A DNA stretch of 64,000 bases from Bacteroidales bacterium. GTDB lineage: Bacteria; Bacteroidota; Bacteroidia; Bacteroidales; UBA932. The DNA lies in the NCBI GenBank assembly GCA_017469845.1, contig JAFUFP010000033.1:1-64000 (forward strand). Direction: 5' to 3'. The position numbers and the translations under genes are program-made. The notes beneath the pieces were generated by a model. The model was not told where the DNA came from. It was given only the letters and a program-made list of their open reading frames with translations, and did no database searches. Shown here piece by piece: positions 1 to 9,233 of the stretch (the stretch's first letter is position 1; each line of letters opens with the position of its first letter).

Positions 1-98
1 ATCATTTTCAATGACTTATAAAAATATTATTATCAAGAATGTTACTCAAATCATCAATTTTTTTCACCGGGCCGACGGCCAAGCCGGTCGTGCCTTAT
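1..98. other. 3' flank with GC-rich inverted repeat
   Basis: No gene is seen here. Positions 67-100 carry a GC-rich imperfect inverted repeat (CACCGGGCC / GGCCAAGCCGGT) preceded on the plus strand by a T run. On the minus strand, where the adjacent lipoprotein gene ends, the hairpin is not followed by a T tract, so it is not a convincing intrinsic terminator for that gene. Confidence 0.3.
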
Positions 99-2324
99 CT
101 ATCGTCTTCTGACAGTATCAAGACTTTTTAAAGTGGACTCAGAAATAGAGCCATTGAGCGCACGCATAAGACTTCTGCTTACCGAAAAATCATAGTGCGC
201 AGCAATTCTTTTGAAATCGGACCAACCGGATTCGGTTTGATAACGTTTGACAGATTGTGCAGGAACTTCTAACGTAAAATTATCTTTTGCAACGCCATCA
301 AATGCTCCAGACTGAATAATTGGCGGTTCGATTGCTGCAGAAATAATACTACTTATGTAAAAGCAGTTTTGAAAAGCAGAAGTGCCTATTGATTGTAGTG
401 TAGAAGGCAACCTTAAAGATTTGATATTTCTGCAAGCTAAGAAAGAACTTGTCCCGATACTTACAACACCTTCTGGTATTTCCATATGTGTCATAATTGA
501 ATAATTGCTAGAGAATGCGGAAGATCCTATATTTCTTAGGCTCGACGGTAACCGCACAGACGAGAAATCATTATTACTAAAGGAAGCCAATGGTAATTCA
601 ATAATACCTTCTGGAACAATCAGTTCTCCAGAAAAGTGGCAACCACTGAAGCACCTCTCACCAATCTCTTGAACATTGTTCAGAATTAAAGAACCGGTAA
701 AGGTAGTACCCGCAAAAGTAGATTGTTCCAACCGCGTTATCTTCTCAGGGATAATCAAATCGCCTTGAAATGCCCCGGCAGAAGAAAATGCATAATTGAC
801 TATTGTCTCAAGATTGTCAGGAAGGTGAAGGTATCCAGATAAAGAACAAGAGTAGAAAGCACGTTCACCTATATATTCTACAGAATTTGGGAGGTTCAAT
901 GAACCGGACAAGTTCTTACACTCTCTGAATGCTTCGTAGCCTATGTATGTTAATCCTTCGGGAAATAATACTGAACCAATCATAGTTAGGGCAAATGCAC
1001 CTGCCTTAATTTCAATTACATTGTTGGGCAATATTAAAGTTCCTGCTAATAAGGTCCCTGAAAAAGCACTAGATTCTATAATGGAAACAGACTCCGGAAA
1101 GACAAATTTCACCAAAGATTTTTTATTATAAAAAGCGTTAACAGGTATCTTAAAATCAATACTCTCCAAACTTGCCTCCTTCATATTCACCGCCTCAAGT
1201 ATCGCCATATTATCCCTCATGAAATAGAAGTCATCAGCATTAACATTTCCAGTCACTTTCAGATTTCTGATCTTATCTGGATTCTTACCGGCAGCAGTGA
1301 TGAGTTCACCAAGAGTTCCCGGAGTCTCAACATTCACAACGAAATACTGTCTCGCCTCTCCGCCATGAGTATTGAGGTCCTCCTTCCAGTCGGAAATCTG
1401 AGATTCCGCAAGTTCAAGTTCATATTCTCCTGTCGGAGTCTTCTTCTTGATGTTGATTGTGACATTAAGCATCTTACCCTGCTGGTATGCAACACTCTCG
1501 CTCTGTTTGAATGAGTATGAGACACCGTTCACAGTGATAGCAAACAACTGTACACCTGCTTCAACTGTCTGAGGGATTGCTACGGCGCGGAAAGATCCAT
1601 CCGTCTGAGGGCACATCACGATTCCGTCAAGCTGAGGAGATCCAACGGGAGTGACACTACCATTGGAGTAATCGATAGTGGCCTTCCTTGTTGTATTGGT
1701 AAGGATAACGCCCTTTTCAAGAGAAGCGTACTCTCCTTCCCCGAATCCGGTTCCTTCATTTAGGGTCACCTGTACACCTGCCATCCTATGAGATAGAGGA
1801 ATCTGCACCCTAGATTCAGAAGGGGTGATGTTTTCAGCCTTTCCCCATAACCAGTCAGAGGCTTCATATCCAGAAAGGGACGTTGAGGTTGCAGCAGCAC
1901 TTTGATCTTTCTTCACTTCAAAGTTCGCCTCATTCACATCGGAGATTTCTCCCTGATAAGGATAATACAGATACAGATCAACGTTGGTGTTGACGTTCTT
2001 GTAATAAACAGGCCTTACGGGATTCCATTTGTAATTTGGTTCATCGAAGATGTACTTCACGTTGTCGGCCTGATTACCTTCACTGACCAGAGTCCCTGCA
2101 ATAGTGTTGTTCTCAAGGTAATTGACCGCATAAAGACCGACCGCATCCTTGTCCACGAAACCTGCGGCTGTGGCTTTGGTCGCCTCCTGGTTAATTGAGC
2201 CGTCAATGTTGAGCGGGATAAGTTCTTCGCCATCCTCAACGATCGGTTCAAATACCTGCTCCTTTGCACATGACCATACGAGCGAGGTCATTGCAAGAAC
2301 AGTTAGCAAACGATTGATTTTCAT
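99..2324 (-). CDS. Fimbrillin-like lipoprotein with C-terminal BspA-type leucine-rich repeats
   Basis: 741 residues. The N-terminus is a lipoprotein signal with lipobox ending at Cys19 (LVWSC), so the mature protein is expected on the outer membrane surface. Residues of roughly 35-300 read as a fimbrillin/Mfa-like domain (early ATKA motif, 'DAVGLYAVNY', a 'YYPYQG' strand, 'IPLSHRMAGVQVTL', closing 'LNVTINI'). From about 345 to 705 there are repeated units of the LRR_5/BspA kind (patterns like 'SIESSAF..., LPNNV..I..GAF'), typical of surface adhesins. The repeat half of the gene is visibly more AT-rich than the fimbrillin half, suggesting a mosaic. It is the last gene of a minus-strand unit, 54 bases after the next fimbrillin-like gene. 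The ligand is unknown. Confidence 0.85.
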   Translation of the reverse strand: MKINRLLTVLAMTSLVWSCAKEQVFEPIVEDGEELIPLNIDGSINQEATKATAAGFVDKDAVGLYAVNYLENNTIAGTLVSEGNQADNVKYIFDEPNYKWNPVRPVYYKNVNTNVDLYLYYPYQGEISDVNEANFEVKKDQSAAATSTSLSGYEASDWLWGKAENITPSESRVQIPLSHRMAGVQVTLNEGTGFGEGEYASLEKGVILTNTTRKATIDYSNGSVTPVGSPQLDGIVMCPQTDGSFRAVAIPQTVEAGVQLFAITVNGVSYSFKQSESVAYQQGKMLNVTINIKKKTPTGEYELELAESQISDWKEDLNTHGGEARQYFVVNVETPGTLGELITAAGKNPDKIRNLKVTGNVNADDFYFMRDNMAILEAVNMKEASLESIDFKIPVNAFYNKKSLVKFVFPESVSIIESSAFSGTLLAGTLILPNNVIEIKAGAFALTMIGSVLFPEGLTYIGYEAFRECKNLSGSLNLPNSVEYIGERAFYSCSLSGYLHLPDNLETIVNYAFSSAGAFQGDLIIPEKITRLEQSTFAGTTFTGSLILNNVQEIGERCFSGCHFSGELIVPEGIIELPLASFSNNDFSSVRLPSSLRNIGSSAFSSNYSIMTHMEIPEGVVSIGTSSFLACRNIKSLRLPSTLQSIGTSAFQNCFYISSIISAAIEPPIIQSGAFDGVAKDNFTLEVPAQSVKRYQTESGWSDFKRIAAHYDFSVSRSLMRALNGSISESTLKSLDTVRRR

Positions 2325-2378
2325 GTTGTGATTATAAGATTATTCCGGTTATTGTTATGTGTTATGATTGTGTGAGAG

Positions 2379-3305
2379 CTAGTCTGCATCTCCACCTATG
2401 TTTCCGCCATCACCCCAGTCTTCAACAATAAGGCCCATGCTCTGGGGGACCTGAGTCCATGATGTACATCCGAGACCATTGATCGTATTTTTCGCATAGA
2501 CCTTGGAAGGTGTCTTCTTGCATTGGAATTCAGCCTTGGAAGAATTTAGGGCACTGACCGTAATCTCGACACCCTGCAAATCAACCGGAGCCACCATCAA
2601 ATAAACATAGAACTGCTGATTGGCAGTGACCGTGACTTTATCAAGGTCGATCACCATCTGATTACTATGTTTTGTGGGGACAATAACAGGTTCTGCTGAG
2701 GTAAGGTCATAATACCCTTCCGTCGTGAATGCTTCGCTAGGAGCTGTTACCGCCAACTTTGTATATGTTCCAGCCGGCAATATACATCTGATTTCAAGTA
2801 GGCTTCCAAGATGCTTGTAAGAGAAATTGACACTACCGGTTGATGAAGACGATCCTGGTGTATACATGAAATAAAATGGACCGATATGATCCGAACGTGT
2901 GGTTCCTACTTGTTTTTGACCCACATACGATACCGGTATCATGTTCCGTTTCAGATACATGTTTCCTATGAATGGATAGTAGCTATAATATGTCGAAGAC
3001 GGTTTGAGAGCCCAACCTCCACCATCAAATGAGACACTGGTCGCCCCTGCTTCCGAAGACAGTGCGAAGTAAACCTGAGATCCGGTATCGGGATAAATAC
3101 CAACGGTATCCTTATCAGCCCAAACAATCGTCACATTGTCATCTTGGACACTCGTCTTAGTCTCATTCTCGTCCCTCTGGTCTACCATCGGAGAGATTGA
3201 GAATGTCACAGATTCAACGTCTTCCCGTACAACAGGAACACGTTTCTCACAGCCGACGACAAGAAAAACTATACCGACGGCAACGAGCAAATTAGGATTT
3301 TTCAT
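2379..3305 (-). CDS. Fimbrillin family lipoprotein
   Basis: 308 residues with a lipoprotein signal peptide (hydrophobic core, Cys19 in VVGC). The mature part has the fimbrillin/Mfa-like layout: an early 'ETKTSV' stretch, 'VWADKDTVGIYP', a 'YYSYYPFIG' strand, 'SYKHLGSLLEIRC' in the middle and 'FYVYLMVAPVDL' late. Members of this family are surface-exposed lipoproteins, some polymerising into fimbriae after gingipain-like cleavage and others acting as tip or accessory components; which applies here cannot be told. It sits 15 bases after a 38-residue peptide gene and 54 bases before the LRR-fimbrillin gene, so the three are probably co-transcribed. Confidence 0.85.
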   Translation of the reverse strand: MKNPNLLVAVGIVFLVVGCEKRVPVVREDVESVTFSISPMVDQRDENETKTSVQDDNVTIVWADKDTVGIYPDTGSQVYFALSSEAGATSVSFDGGGWALKPSSTYYSYYPFIGNMYLKRNMIPVSYVGQKQVGTTRSDHIGPFYFMYTPGSSSSTGSVNFSYKHLGSLLEIRCILPAGTYTKLAVTAPSEAFTTEGYYDLTSAEPVIVPTKHSNQMVIDLDKVTVTANQQFYVYLMVAPVDLQGVEITVSALNSSKAEFQCKKTPSKVYAKNTINGLGCTSWTQVPQSMGLIVEDWGDGGNIGGDAD

Positions 3306-3320
3306 AAGGAAATGGCTTAA

Positions 3321-3437
3321 TTAATCTTCCCCTCCATATCCAGGCTGATCGATTTCACCAGACGCGTCAATCATTACTGCCTCGATTTCAAATTCGATCA
3401 AACGAGCTTTGGGTTCTTTGTATGCTATTTTTTCCAT
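3321..3437 (-). CDS. Small 38-residue peptide upstream of fimbrillin genes
   Basis: An ATG (complement of 3435-3437) opens a 38-codon frame ending in TAA at 3321-3323. The peptide begins MEKIAYKEPKARLIEFEIE and ends in a Gly/Asp-rich tail (PGYGGED). It has no signal peptide or membrane segment. The layout 'K.Y..P.....(hydrophobic/acidic)...SG...G' resembles, from memory, numerous 35-60 residue peptides encoded in front of secreted lipoprotein genes in Bacteroidales; function unknown. It ends 15 bases before the start of the fimbrillin-like gene and is transcribed with it. It is short enough to be missed by gene callers, and confidence rests on the position and the recurrent pattern. Confidence 0.6.
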   Translation of the reverse strand: MEKIAYKEPKARLIEFEIEAVMIDASGEIDQPGYGGED

Positions 3438-3767
3438 GACCCTATATGATTTTCAGTTAAGCCGCCAATTCCCAGAAACGGCAATATGTTCTTTCCCCAA
3501 AGAGGCAGGGAACTGATAATACCTCCATTTTAAAACAATCAAATGTCGGCATCACGCCAGGAGGCTCAAAATCCATTTAAGTCCACTTGGAACTCCTGAA
3601 GAGAACTATTCGCTCATCCAACAGGTCTGCATCAATTGGGGAAAACAGCTATGGGGATTTGCATCAAAGACTGGTTTCGCAAATCCCCTAAAAACTAAGA
3701 CTTCTTTTCGCCGGTTTTTCTTGATTCTCTCCTGTACTATTACTTTGAAGAGAATTACGTTTCAGAC
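3438..3767. other. Intergenic region with a 10-bp perfect hairpin
   Basis: 330 bases between two minus-strand lipoprotein genes, with no credible gene. It contains a perfect inverted repeat, GGGGATTTGC at 3653-3662 and GCAAATCCCC at 3679-3688, with a 16-base loop. A second, weaker pair is CAGGAG/CTCCTG near 3559-3598. The promoter for the small-peptide/fimbrillin unit should lie here, but I could not place a clear TAnnTTTG box. Confidence 0.4.
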
Positions 3768-6128
3768 TTAATCTCCCGAGAAAGTCCACTGCTTGATTTC
3801 AGAATAGACATCGCACGACCCTGTGCTATATCCGTCATGCGGTTTGATGACGACATACACCTGGAATTCATAAGTCACACCGGGATCCAGATTGTACATG
3901 GTAGCTTCGGCCACGAATGGAGATGTTTGGGTGACTTCTATTTTCTGAAGAGCGGTTCCCTTCTTTCCGAACAAGAAACCTACTTCTGTAACATCATCCG
4001 GGAAAGATGAGAAATACAGGCTCTTCATGTGACACTTCGCGCTTGATCCTCCGATGTACGTGTCAAGGACTTTCGTGACATTCCGGCTTCCTGAAGAGGG
4101 GTCGTATTTCTGAATGTACGAAGTGTTGTGATCCCCGGTATAATAATAGGGGTCCGAGCTGTCATAAAAAGCATTGTAGAAGTATTCCGTATCGGGATCC
4201 AAGTCAACGCCCAGGGGACCGGTATACCCGAAGGTGTTCCCCTCAGAATTGACATAATTTGCGTGCAGTTCCTCCATCCAGAAATTGTTCCCCGACCCGA
4301 ACAGGAATCCGAAAAGACCTCTTACATATGAATCCAATTCTCCCACAAAACACACGTTGCCGGTATGAGCGTTGTAGTAATTCTCGACTCTTACGTAACT
4401 ATCAGCGACAGCGTCTCTGGGGACAGTCCATTTCATCACATCCGAGTTGAAAGTTTCACCATCTGATACAATGACGGCCTGATATACATACTCTTCACCC
4501 GGTTTGAAGTCTGACGCAACCCCTACAAACATATGCCACCTGTCGTCGGCTTCATAATAATTATCTCCATCATATCTTTCAAGAGGAGAGCCGTTCTTAC
4601 CGAAGAGGAAATATGCATCTTCGACGCTGTCTCTCGAAGGGGCCTGGAAATAGCATGTCATATCCAACCTCCCATACAAGTAGTCACAGTAGATTTCTTC
4701 TATATAAGCCATCTTCCGGTAATCCGGAACAGTCCACTCATAGAGTTTGGACCTATACTCATAATCGCCTTTGACTATGTATGCCTGAATATAGTATCTT
4801 TCTCCTGGAGCCAAGTTGACAATATCATAGTCTGCGGCGAAAGATTCGTTCCCAATCTTCTCACCTAAGATTCTATTCGACGTAAAATCCCCCGTAGAAC
4901 CTATGACATAGAATCCGAACGAGTCAACCCCCGAAAGGGACTCCACTTCAGACAGAAGTTGACAGACCGAGCCATGGTTTCTGTCCCACTTGGCTTCCAC
5001 GTTCACGAAGTCGGAAAACGCCGGTGAAATCCATGTACTCTCTTCGGATTCGAAGATCTCACCTCCGACTTTCATCCTCCCCCTGAAACTGTATATCGTC
5101 TCCGGGGCAAGTCCCGTAAGGAATGCTTCGAACTCATTGTCTGAAACAATTTTTCCTTCGATCATATTCTCGGAACTGAAGCCGGCAATACTGTATGTGA
5201 ACCACACGGACTCGATCAAACCGGGATTGGATGAAAGGTATTTGCAGCGGATGAAACATCCTCCTTCGGTTTCTTCGACAGAAATGCCGCCAATCTGTAT
5301 CGTGGAAGAAATGTAATCCGAAGGGATGGACCAGGTTTTCGCCTCGGAGCGGATTTCTTCCCCACCCTTGACTATGTATGCAAGGTAAGAGTAATCGGTA
5401 TTGAGAGATACAGCGTCAACGTCAGCTTCGAAGACATTGGTTCCGGTCTTTTTCCCTTCATATCTCGTCAATGAACCTTTTCCGAACATGAATCCGAAAG
5501 ATTCGATATCCTCGAAACTATTCACCTGACATGTAAGATGACAGGAGAAATTCGTGTCATCCCATTCAGCCTTCACATAAACGAAATCAGTATCACCAGG
5601 GTTGTCAGGATTATCAGGATTATCAGGATTGTCGGGATTGTCGGGATTGTCGGGATTGTCGGGATTGTCGGGATTGTCGGGATTATCGGGGTTATCAGGA
5701 TTGTCGGGGTTATCAGGATTATCGGAATCTCCTGTACCATTTGACGGCTTTGAAGGCGCCTCCCAAATCATTTTGGAGGACGTGACTTCAGAAGAGCCGT
5801 TGCTGATGTAAGCCTGGAAAGTGTAAATGGTGCCGGGAGAATACTGCGTAACTTTCGCTTCAAAGACATTGTCCGAAACGAAGGTCCCCTCAAGCTTTTC
5901 CATTTCATCTTTTCCGAACAGGAATCCGCAGGATTTGACATTGACGGAAGAAGACACCTCGCATCTTAAGACGCATCCATAAGAAGTATGCTCCGCCGTG
6001 AGATTCACGAACGAAGGCATCACGAAACCTTCCGGTTCGGGATCCCTTTGGCAGGATACCATAGCTATCGGCAAAACAAGCAGAAGGAGCACGGACAGTG
6101 CAGATAAAATGGATACAAGTTTCTTCAC
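3768..6128 (-). CDS. Large lipoprotein of seven beta-sandwich-like modules with NPD-repeat linker
   Basis: 786 residues. A lipoprotein signal ends at Cys26 (MVSC). After one module there is a low-complexity linker of about fourteen Asn-Pro-Asp units (residues about 137-180), then six more modules. Each module is 85-110 residues and carries the same landmarks: a strand with a Cys ('C.L.C.V'), 'GFLFGK' or a variant, 'NVFEADV', then 'L.P.T.Y.F.AYI..G.....S....W..P'. These look like fibronectin-III/Ig-like folds as found in Bacteroidota surface proteins. No catalytic motif is visible. It has its own -7-type promoter element at 6150-6157. Function unknown; probably a surface scaffold or adhesin. 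Confidence 0.8.
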   Translation of the reverse strand: MKKLVSILSALSVLLLLVLPIAMVSCQRDPEPEGFVMPSFVNLTAEHTSYGCVLRCEVSSSVNVKSCGFLFGKDEMEKLEGTFVSDNVFEAKVTQYSPGTIYTFQAYISNGSSEVTSSKMIWEAPSKPSNGTGDSDNPDNPDNPDNPDNPDNPDNPDNPDNPDNPDNPDNPDNPDNPGDTDFVYVKAEWDDTNFSCHLTCQVNSFEDIESFGFMFGKGSLTRYEGKKTGTNVFEADVDAVSLNTDYSYLAYIVKGGEEIRSEAKTWSIPSDYISSTIQIGGISVEETEGGCFIRCKYLSSNPGLIESVWFTYSIAGFSSENMIEGKIVSDNEFEAFLTGLAPETIYSFRGRMKVGGEIFESEESTWISPAFSDFVNVEAKWDRNHGSVCQLLSEVESLSGVDSFGFYVIGSTGDFTSNRILGEKIGNESFAADYDIVNLAPGERYYIQAYIVKGDYEYRSKLYEWTVPDYRKMAYIEEIYCDYLYGRLDMTCYFQAPSRDSVEDAYFLFGKNGSPLERYDGDNYYEADDRWHMFVGVASDFKPGEEYVYQAVIVSDGETFNSDVMKWTVPRDAVADSYVRVENYYNAHTGNVCFVGELDSYVRGLFGFLFGSGNNFWMEELHANYVNSEGNTFGYTGPLGVDLDPDTEYFYNAFYDSSDPYYYTGDHNTSYIQKYDPSSGSRNVTKVLDTYIGGSSAKCHMKSLYFSSFPDDVTEVGFLFGKKGTALQKIEVTQTSPFVAEATMYNLDPGVTYEFQVYVVIKPHDGYSTGSCDVYSEIKQWTFSGD
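5600..5727 (-). repeat. 9-bp tandem repeat encoding (NPD)n
   Basis: About fourteen copies of a 9-base unit (plus strand GGATTGTCG with G/A variants) encode the Asn-Pro-Asp linker of the seven-module lipoprotein. The six central units are almost identical. Because the unit is a multiple of three, gain or loss of copies would change linker length without breaking the frame. Confidence 0.9.
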
Positions 6129-6365
6129 GACAAGTTTTTCTTACATGGGCAAAAATACACATAAGTTGCGAAATACCCCATCTCTCCCCCGCAGAAATGT
6201 CCAAATACTCCCTATCCCCTCTCCCCGATTCCCGCAAAATCTCCCATCTCATTGCAAATACCCGATTTATCGCTATCTTTGGCTACTGATTTCCCCCGCA
6301 TAAGCCACTGGCGAAGCAGTGGCAAGAACAACACTATTCAAGGAAACAAATACTTCTGATCGCAT
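6129..6365. promoter_or_regulatory. Divergent promoter region
   Basis: On the plus strand, TTG at 6252-6254 and TATCTTTG at 6274-6281 are separated by 19 bases, an excellent match to the Bacteroidota -33/-7 consensus and suitably placed for the gene starting at 6366. On the minus strand, CAAAAATA at 6150-6157 reads TATTTTTG, a perfect -7 box 22 bases before the start of the seven-module lipoprotein; no clear -33 partner was found for it. Confidence 0.6.
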
Positions 6366-9221
6366 ATGACCTCATCTCATCTCCACCGGGTCTTGAGAAT
6401 CCTCTCCTGCGTCCTTCTCGGGATTATATTCTTTGGATGCTCGGAACTCACTTCTCCCTCTCCTGATCCCGCTCCAGGGCCTGACCCGAATCCAGGTCCC
6501 ACTCCTACACCTCCACCATCCACCGAGGAAATCGTCTCAGAACGCCACTTCCGGGGCGCTGATGAAGATAATGACGGAACCTTCTCCATCGAAATGGACG
6601 AGAAGACGATCTACGTCCGTGAAGACATCGGTTCCACCCTGAAAGGCTATGACGAGGAAAAAGGTATCATCACCTTCGGAAACACCGAAGCTCTGGAGAA
6701 GCTCAATGTCAAGGTCGGAGACTATCTCTACTCAACCGACAGGACTGAGACTTTCCCCAACGGATACTGTTTCCAGGTGACCGGCATAAAAACAACGAAA
6801 GCCTCCGACGGCGGCTCATCCGGTGCAGGTTCAGCCATCGGAACTGAACTGAGCGTAGACCCCGCTTATCTGACTGACGTCATCGACTATTTCAACGGCA
6901 AAGTCGGGATTGACTGGCAGAATCTGGACGAATCCAGAATCACTGCATACGAGTTCGATGGTCTTCCTGACTTCAAACACATAAGCGATCAGATTGTGGA
7001 CGAGGCCCTGTTCAAGAAGCGTCCTCTTGGAGACGGTTTCAAGATAAAACCCGGCTTCAGGAAGACTACAATCGAGTACACGATTTGGGAGAACGGGGAC
7101 GGTAAAGATTGGGAGCTCGACCCCCGGCACGCGCACATGAAACTTGCGGTTGTAGCTACCCTCAATCATGATATCAAAGACCCTTTGATCCAAATCAACC
7201 GCGGTGATTTCCTTCTCGATGTCGATTCCGAATTCGGGGCGACCCTCTCGTTGCAGTTCAGCATTGACGGGGAGAACTTGAACATGGAGAAATTGACCAA
7301 AGAACAGAGAAGAGCATTCCTCAAGGAGTTCGAAAAGGACCAGGAAAGGGTTCTCGGCCGCCAGATAAGGCTTGCACATATCGAGCTTCCGTCCATGCCC
7401 GCCAAGGTCATCATCAATCCGAACCTGGATCTTCTGTGGGATTTCAGGATAGACAAGATCGGAGGACAGTTCAAGTTCACGGTCGGCTATACCGGAGCCA
7501 TATTCAACCTCCACTACGAGCGTGAAAGCAAGGGCTCCGAAAAACTCGTGGACAACAAACTGTTCACCCAGAAACAGGAAGCCGAATGGGTGCTTGACGT
7601 TGAAGGTGAACTTGAAGGGGAAGTATCCACAGGTCCGATGGTATGCTTCTCCATCGAAATTCCCGCAATGATGTACACCGGCAATTACAAGACCGTGCAC
7701 GACTGGCAAAACTACAAAGGCCGCTTCATGCCATCTTTTGTCGGAGCATACGTGGAGTTCATGCTCAGCGGCTCTTTCAAACTGATCGCGAATTATGACC
7801 TTCTGAGCAAGAGCCTTTTCACGAAATTCATCCTCTCTCTGAAAGCGAAGCTTAACTTCGGTGTCGAGTATCTGCTGGGGTTCAGCAAACTACTCATCGG
7901 CCACGAGTCGAAATCCGTCAACCTCAAGGAATCCGATTGGGGCACATACGAATACACCATCGAAGAGACCAACGTCGGAGAATACTGCGTTTCTCCCGAA
8001 GTCGGTTCATTCATTCCGGAAGGAGATCCCGTCACCCTACAATGGGGAACGACCCGCGAGGAAGGCAATAAGATCGTATACACCATATTCATGGGCAATA
8101 CCGAAGACAATATGCCTGTTCTGAAATACAACTGCAAAGCCGATGAAAGATACCAGTACGACGGAGAGAAACCACTCTCTCCAGGCAAATATTACTGGTA
8201 TGTGGTCGGGACCTATCCCAACGGGGATAAAGTCGAAAGCGAAACATGGTTCTTCACCGTAGGGAATTCTTCCCAGGAAGTGCAGTACCTGCGTGCGATA
8301 GACCTTGAACTCCCCAGCGGATTGACATGGGGAGACCGCAACATTGACGCCGCCTACAATTCAGACCACGGGCAGTTCTACCAGTGGGGATCGACCACTT
8401 CTGTCACCGGCAAAGCCTTCTGGGACAATTACAAATGGTCCAACAGCGACGGAACCCAGATGAAGAAATACAATTTCGACGACTGTCTGATGGTACTCCA
8501 AAGTGAGGACGATCCCGCTGTCGCGAACACCGACAGAACCGGATGGAGAACCCCGACGAAGGAAGAATGGGAAGAACTGAGGGCCTATTGTTCCTGGACC
8601 CTCTCCGAGAGGAACGGTGTTCCCGGATACATCGTCAAGAATGACAGCAACGGGGCTTACATATTCCTTCCCATCCAGACCAAATACATCGGCAAGGATG
8701 GTGAACTCTCTTCCGACGGAGGCTTGTATTGGAGCGCCTCCAGAAGCAACGGAGACAACCCGTACGTGGCCTCCGCGGTGAAAGTTTCATCCTCAGCCAA
8801 GGCCACGGAAATGTCCCAACCCCGTTACCTTGGTCTGATGGTTCGTCCCGTATTCACGGGGAACATGATTCCCGGAATGCAGCTCTCCGAAACCACCCTT
8901 GATTTCGGAGAAGTTGCGCAATCAACGGAAAAGTCAATTGTTCTCTCGGTCAAGAACATCGGGAATGCGACAATGTACTTCACCCCCGCAAGCATCACTT
9001 CTCCGTTCACCTGCAAGCAGTACATGACGACAATCAGCCTTGATCCCGCAGGAACGGCGTTTCTGAACATCACCTTCGCCCCAGGAGAAGTCAAGGACTA
9101 CGAAGGGGTTCTTCTCATCAGCTCCAACGCGGCCGGAGGAACTCACAAAGTGACCCTAAAGGGAAAGGGCGTAACGAAGAATGACGGAGGCATAGATGAT
9201 GTGCCCGGAGAAAACCTCTAA
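6366..9221 (+). CDS. Multidomain surface lipoprotein with FISUMP-type and HYDIN/ASPM-like domains
   Basis: 951 residues. The lipoprotein signal ends at Cys25 (FFGC) and is followed by a Pro-rich linker (residues about 31-52). The large central part (about 60-540) is rich in beta strands and not recognised. Residues of about 545-630 look like a fibronectin-III-type module. Residues of about 640-830 show the pattern common in Bacteroidales 'Fibrobacter succinogenes major' type domains ('LPSGLTWGDRNI', 'WRTPTKEEWEEL', 'IFLP', 'GLYWSAS'). The C-terminal 100 residues match the choice-of-anchor/HYDIN-like fold ('TTLDFGEVAQ', 'KNIGNATMYF', 'TFAPGE', 'VTLKGKGV'). The next gene follows after 12 bases, so the two form an operon driven from the promoter at 6252-6281. 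Probably surface-exposed and non-enzymatic. Confidence 0.8.
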   Translation: MTSSHLHRVLRILSCVLLGIIFFGCSELTSPSPDPAPGPDPNPGPTPTPPPSTEEIVSERHFRGADEDNDGTFSIEMDEKTIYVREDIGSTLKGYDEEKGIITFGNTEALEKLNVKVGDYLYSTDRTETFPNGYCFQVTGIKTTKASDGGSSGAGSAIGTELSVDPAYLTDVIDYFNGKVGIDWQNLDESRITAYEFDGLPDFKHISDQIVDEALFKKRPLGDGFKIKPGFRKTTIEYTIWENGDGKDWELDPRHAHMKLAVVATLNHDIKDPLIQINRGDFLLDVDSEFGATLSLQFSIDGENLNMEKLTKEQRRAFLKEFEKDQERVLGRQIRLAHIELPSMPAKVIINPNLDLLWDFRIDKIGGQFKFTVGYTGAIFNLHYERESKGSEKLVDNKLFTQKQEAEWVLDVEGELEGEVSTGPMVCFSIEIPAMMYTGNYKTVHDWQNYKGRFMPSFVGAYVEFMLSGSFKLIANYDLLSKSLFTKFILSLKAKLNFGVEYLLGFSKLLIGHESKSVNLKESDWGTYEYTIEETNVGEYCVSPEVGSFIPEGDPVTLQWGTTREEGNKIVYTIFMGNTEDNMPVLKYNCKADERYQYDGEKPLSPGKYYWYVVGTYPNGDKVESETWFFTVGNSSQEVQYLRAIDLELPSGLTWGDRNIDAAYNSDHGQFYQWGSTTSVTGKAFWDNYKWSNSDGTQMKKYNFDDCLMVLQSEDDPAVANTDRTGWRTPTKEEWEELRAYCSWTLSERNGVPGYIVKNDSNGAYIFLPIQTKYIGKDGELSSDGGLYWSASRSNGDNPYVASAVKVSSSAKATEMSQPRYLGLMVRPVFTGNMIPGMQLSETTLDFGEVAQSTEKSIVLSVKNIGNATMYFTPASITSPFTCKQYMTTISLDPAGTAFLNITFAPGEVKDYEGVLLISSNAAGGTHKVTLKGKGVTKNDGGIDDVPGENL

Positions 9222-9233
9222 AAAGCGTAAACC

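Noticed and set aside
1..98. Intrinsic terminator of the first minus-strand gene
   Set aside because: The GC-rich inverted repeat is followed by A residues, not T residues, on the minus strand.
3438..3767. Fragment of a coding gene on the plus strand
   Set aside because: A frame of about 80 codons without a start runs through it, but it has no recognisable pattern and crosses the perfect hairpin at 3653-3688.
5600..5727. Possible CRISPR array
   Set aside because: The units are 9 bases long with no spacers and encode an in-frame NPD linker.
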